A stretch of 13,635 bases of DNA from PBB1 sp031390425 (GTDB lineage Bacteria > Pseudomonadota > Gammaproteobacteria > Burkholderiales > Burkholderiaceae_C). The first letter of the stretch is position 1; each line of letters begins with the position of its first letter. The DNA lies in NCBI GenBank assembly GCA_031390425.1, contig JANMTL010000069.1, positions 1 through 13,635 of the forward strand. The letters are read 5' to 3'. The position numbers were made by a program, and so were the translations under genes. Below, in pieces: positions 13,179 to 13,635 of this stretch. Under the pieces are notes generated by a model that did no database searches, was not told the DNA's origin, and worked only from the letters and a program-made list of their open reading frames with translations.

Positions 13179-13635
13179 TCAGCGGCTGAACCCACCACTG
13201 CGCGGACGCGCCTTGAACGGTGCCTTGCTGGGCGCCGCGCCGGCTTCGACCGGGCGTCGCGGCGCACGGTCGAACGGGCCGGCCGAACGCGGCGCGAAGC
13301 TGTCGTCACGACGCGGTGCGAAACCACCTTCTTCGCGGCGCGGCGCGAACGACGGCTTGCTGAAACGGTTGTTCGACGGCGCGCCCGACCGGTTGCCGAA
13401 GCCACCGGGGCGACGCTCGGCGTTGTTGCCGAATTCGCTGCCCGGACGCGGCGCGTACATGCGCGGCTCGGGGCTCTTGGGCTCCAGGCCGGCGATGGTG
13501 CTGACCGGAATGTTCTGCGTCGTGAACTGCTGGATGCGGCGGATCATGCCGGTGTCCATGCGCTCGCCGAGCGTGATCGCCAGGCCGTTCTTGCCAGCGC
13601 GGCCGGTGCGGCCGATACGGTGCACATAGTCCTCG
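13179..13635 (-). CDS. DEAD-box RNA helicase, RhlE-like, C-terminal end (5' end outside window)
   Basis: The frame runs off the right edge; about 151 C-terminal residues are visible. It begins EDYVHRIGRTGRAGKNG, which is helicase motif VI and places the visible part at the end of the second RecA-like domain. This is followed by AITLGERMDTGMIRRIQQF and a short linker. The rest is a basic tail rich in Arg, Gly, Pro and Ser with repeats of FAPRR and RRPGGFGNRSG, ending PRSGGFSR. Such tails help DEAD-box proteins bind RNA. RhlE is favoured by the short hydrophilic tail and motif VI wording; other DEAD-box groups such as SrmB or DbpA remain possible. Confidence 0.85.
   Translation of the reverse strand, partial: EDYVHRIGRTGRAGKNGLAITLGERMDTGMIRRIQQFTTQNIPVSTIAGLEPKSPEPRMYAPRPGSEFGNNAERRPGGFGNRSGAPSNNRFSKPSFAPRREEGGFAPRRDDSFAPRSAGPFDRAPRRPVEAGAAPSKAPFKARPRSGGFSR

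Overview
The window is GC-rich and almost fully coding, with short gaps, ATGA-type overlaps and product types typical of a betaproteobacterium. Burkholderiales of the Leptothrix/Rubrivivax/Methylibium kind is my best guess, inferred from gene content and protein style only. I see no rRNA, tRNA, insertion sequence or CRISPR array.

Layout. (1) 1-3119: the end of a lipopolysaccharide or surface-glycan locus. Three translationally coupled plus-strand genes encode a family 9 (heptosyltransferase-like) glycosyltransferase cut by the window edge, a sialyl/polysialyltransferase-like glycosyltransferase and an O-antigen ligase. (2) 3120-5621: a wrecked kdp (high-affinity potassium uptake) locus. A probable KdpE operator and a small KdpF-like ORF lead into kdpA. 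kdpA breaks off before its last pore loop and continues in frame into the end of the KdpD sensor kinase. That sequence then breaks off into a kdpE lacking its first ~55 codons. kdpB, kdpC, most of kdpD and the start of kdpE are absent. This is either a real double deletion or an assembly error, and it is the most unusual thing in the window. (3) 5725-7053: an FKBP-type prolyl isomerase and a transglutaminase-like protease-fold protein. (4) 7216-9692: a signalling cluster with a receiver-only response regulator, a convergent NarL/FixJ-type regulator and a divergent CHASE3 histidine kinase. (5) 9855-13092: a run of small envelope or stress-type genes: a DUF1328 membrane peptide, two proteins with duplicated 5' ends (the second DUF883/YqjD-like), a YqjE-like two-helix membrane protein, a further membrane protein in the YqjK position, a BON-domain lipoprotein and a YihY/BrkB membrane protein. 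A strong terminator closes the run. (6) 13179-13635: the 3' end of a minus-strand RhlE-like DEAD-box RNA helicase.

How the parts fit. The first block adds sugars and then O-antigen to lipid A-core. The kdp block as it stands cannot make a working pump: KdpA lacks the fourth selectivity-filter loop, there is no KdpB ATPase or KdpC, the kinase lacks its phosphorylation and N-box regions, and the regulator lacks its phospho-acceptor aspartate. The kinase and two regulators at 7216-9692 probably form one phosphorelay. The genes from 9855 onward resemble general stress or osmotic-response envelope proteins, and the neighbouring kinase may control them, but that link is inference from position only.
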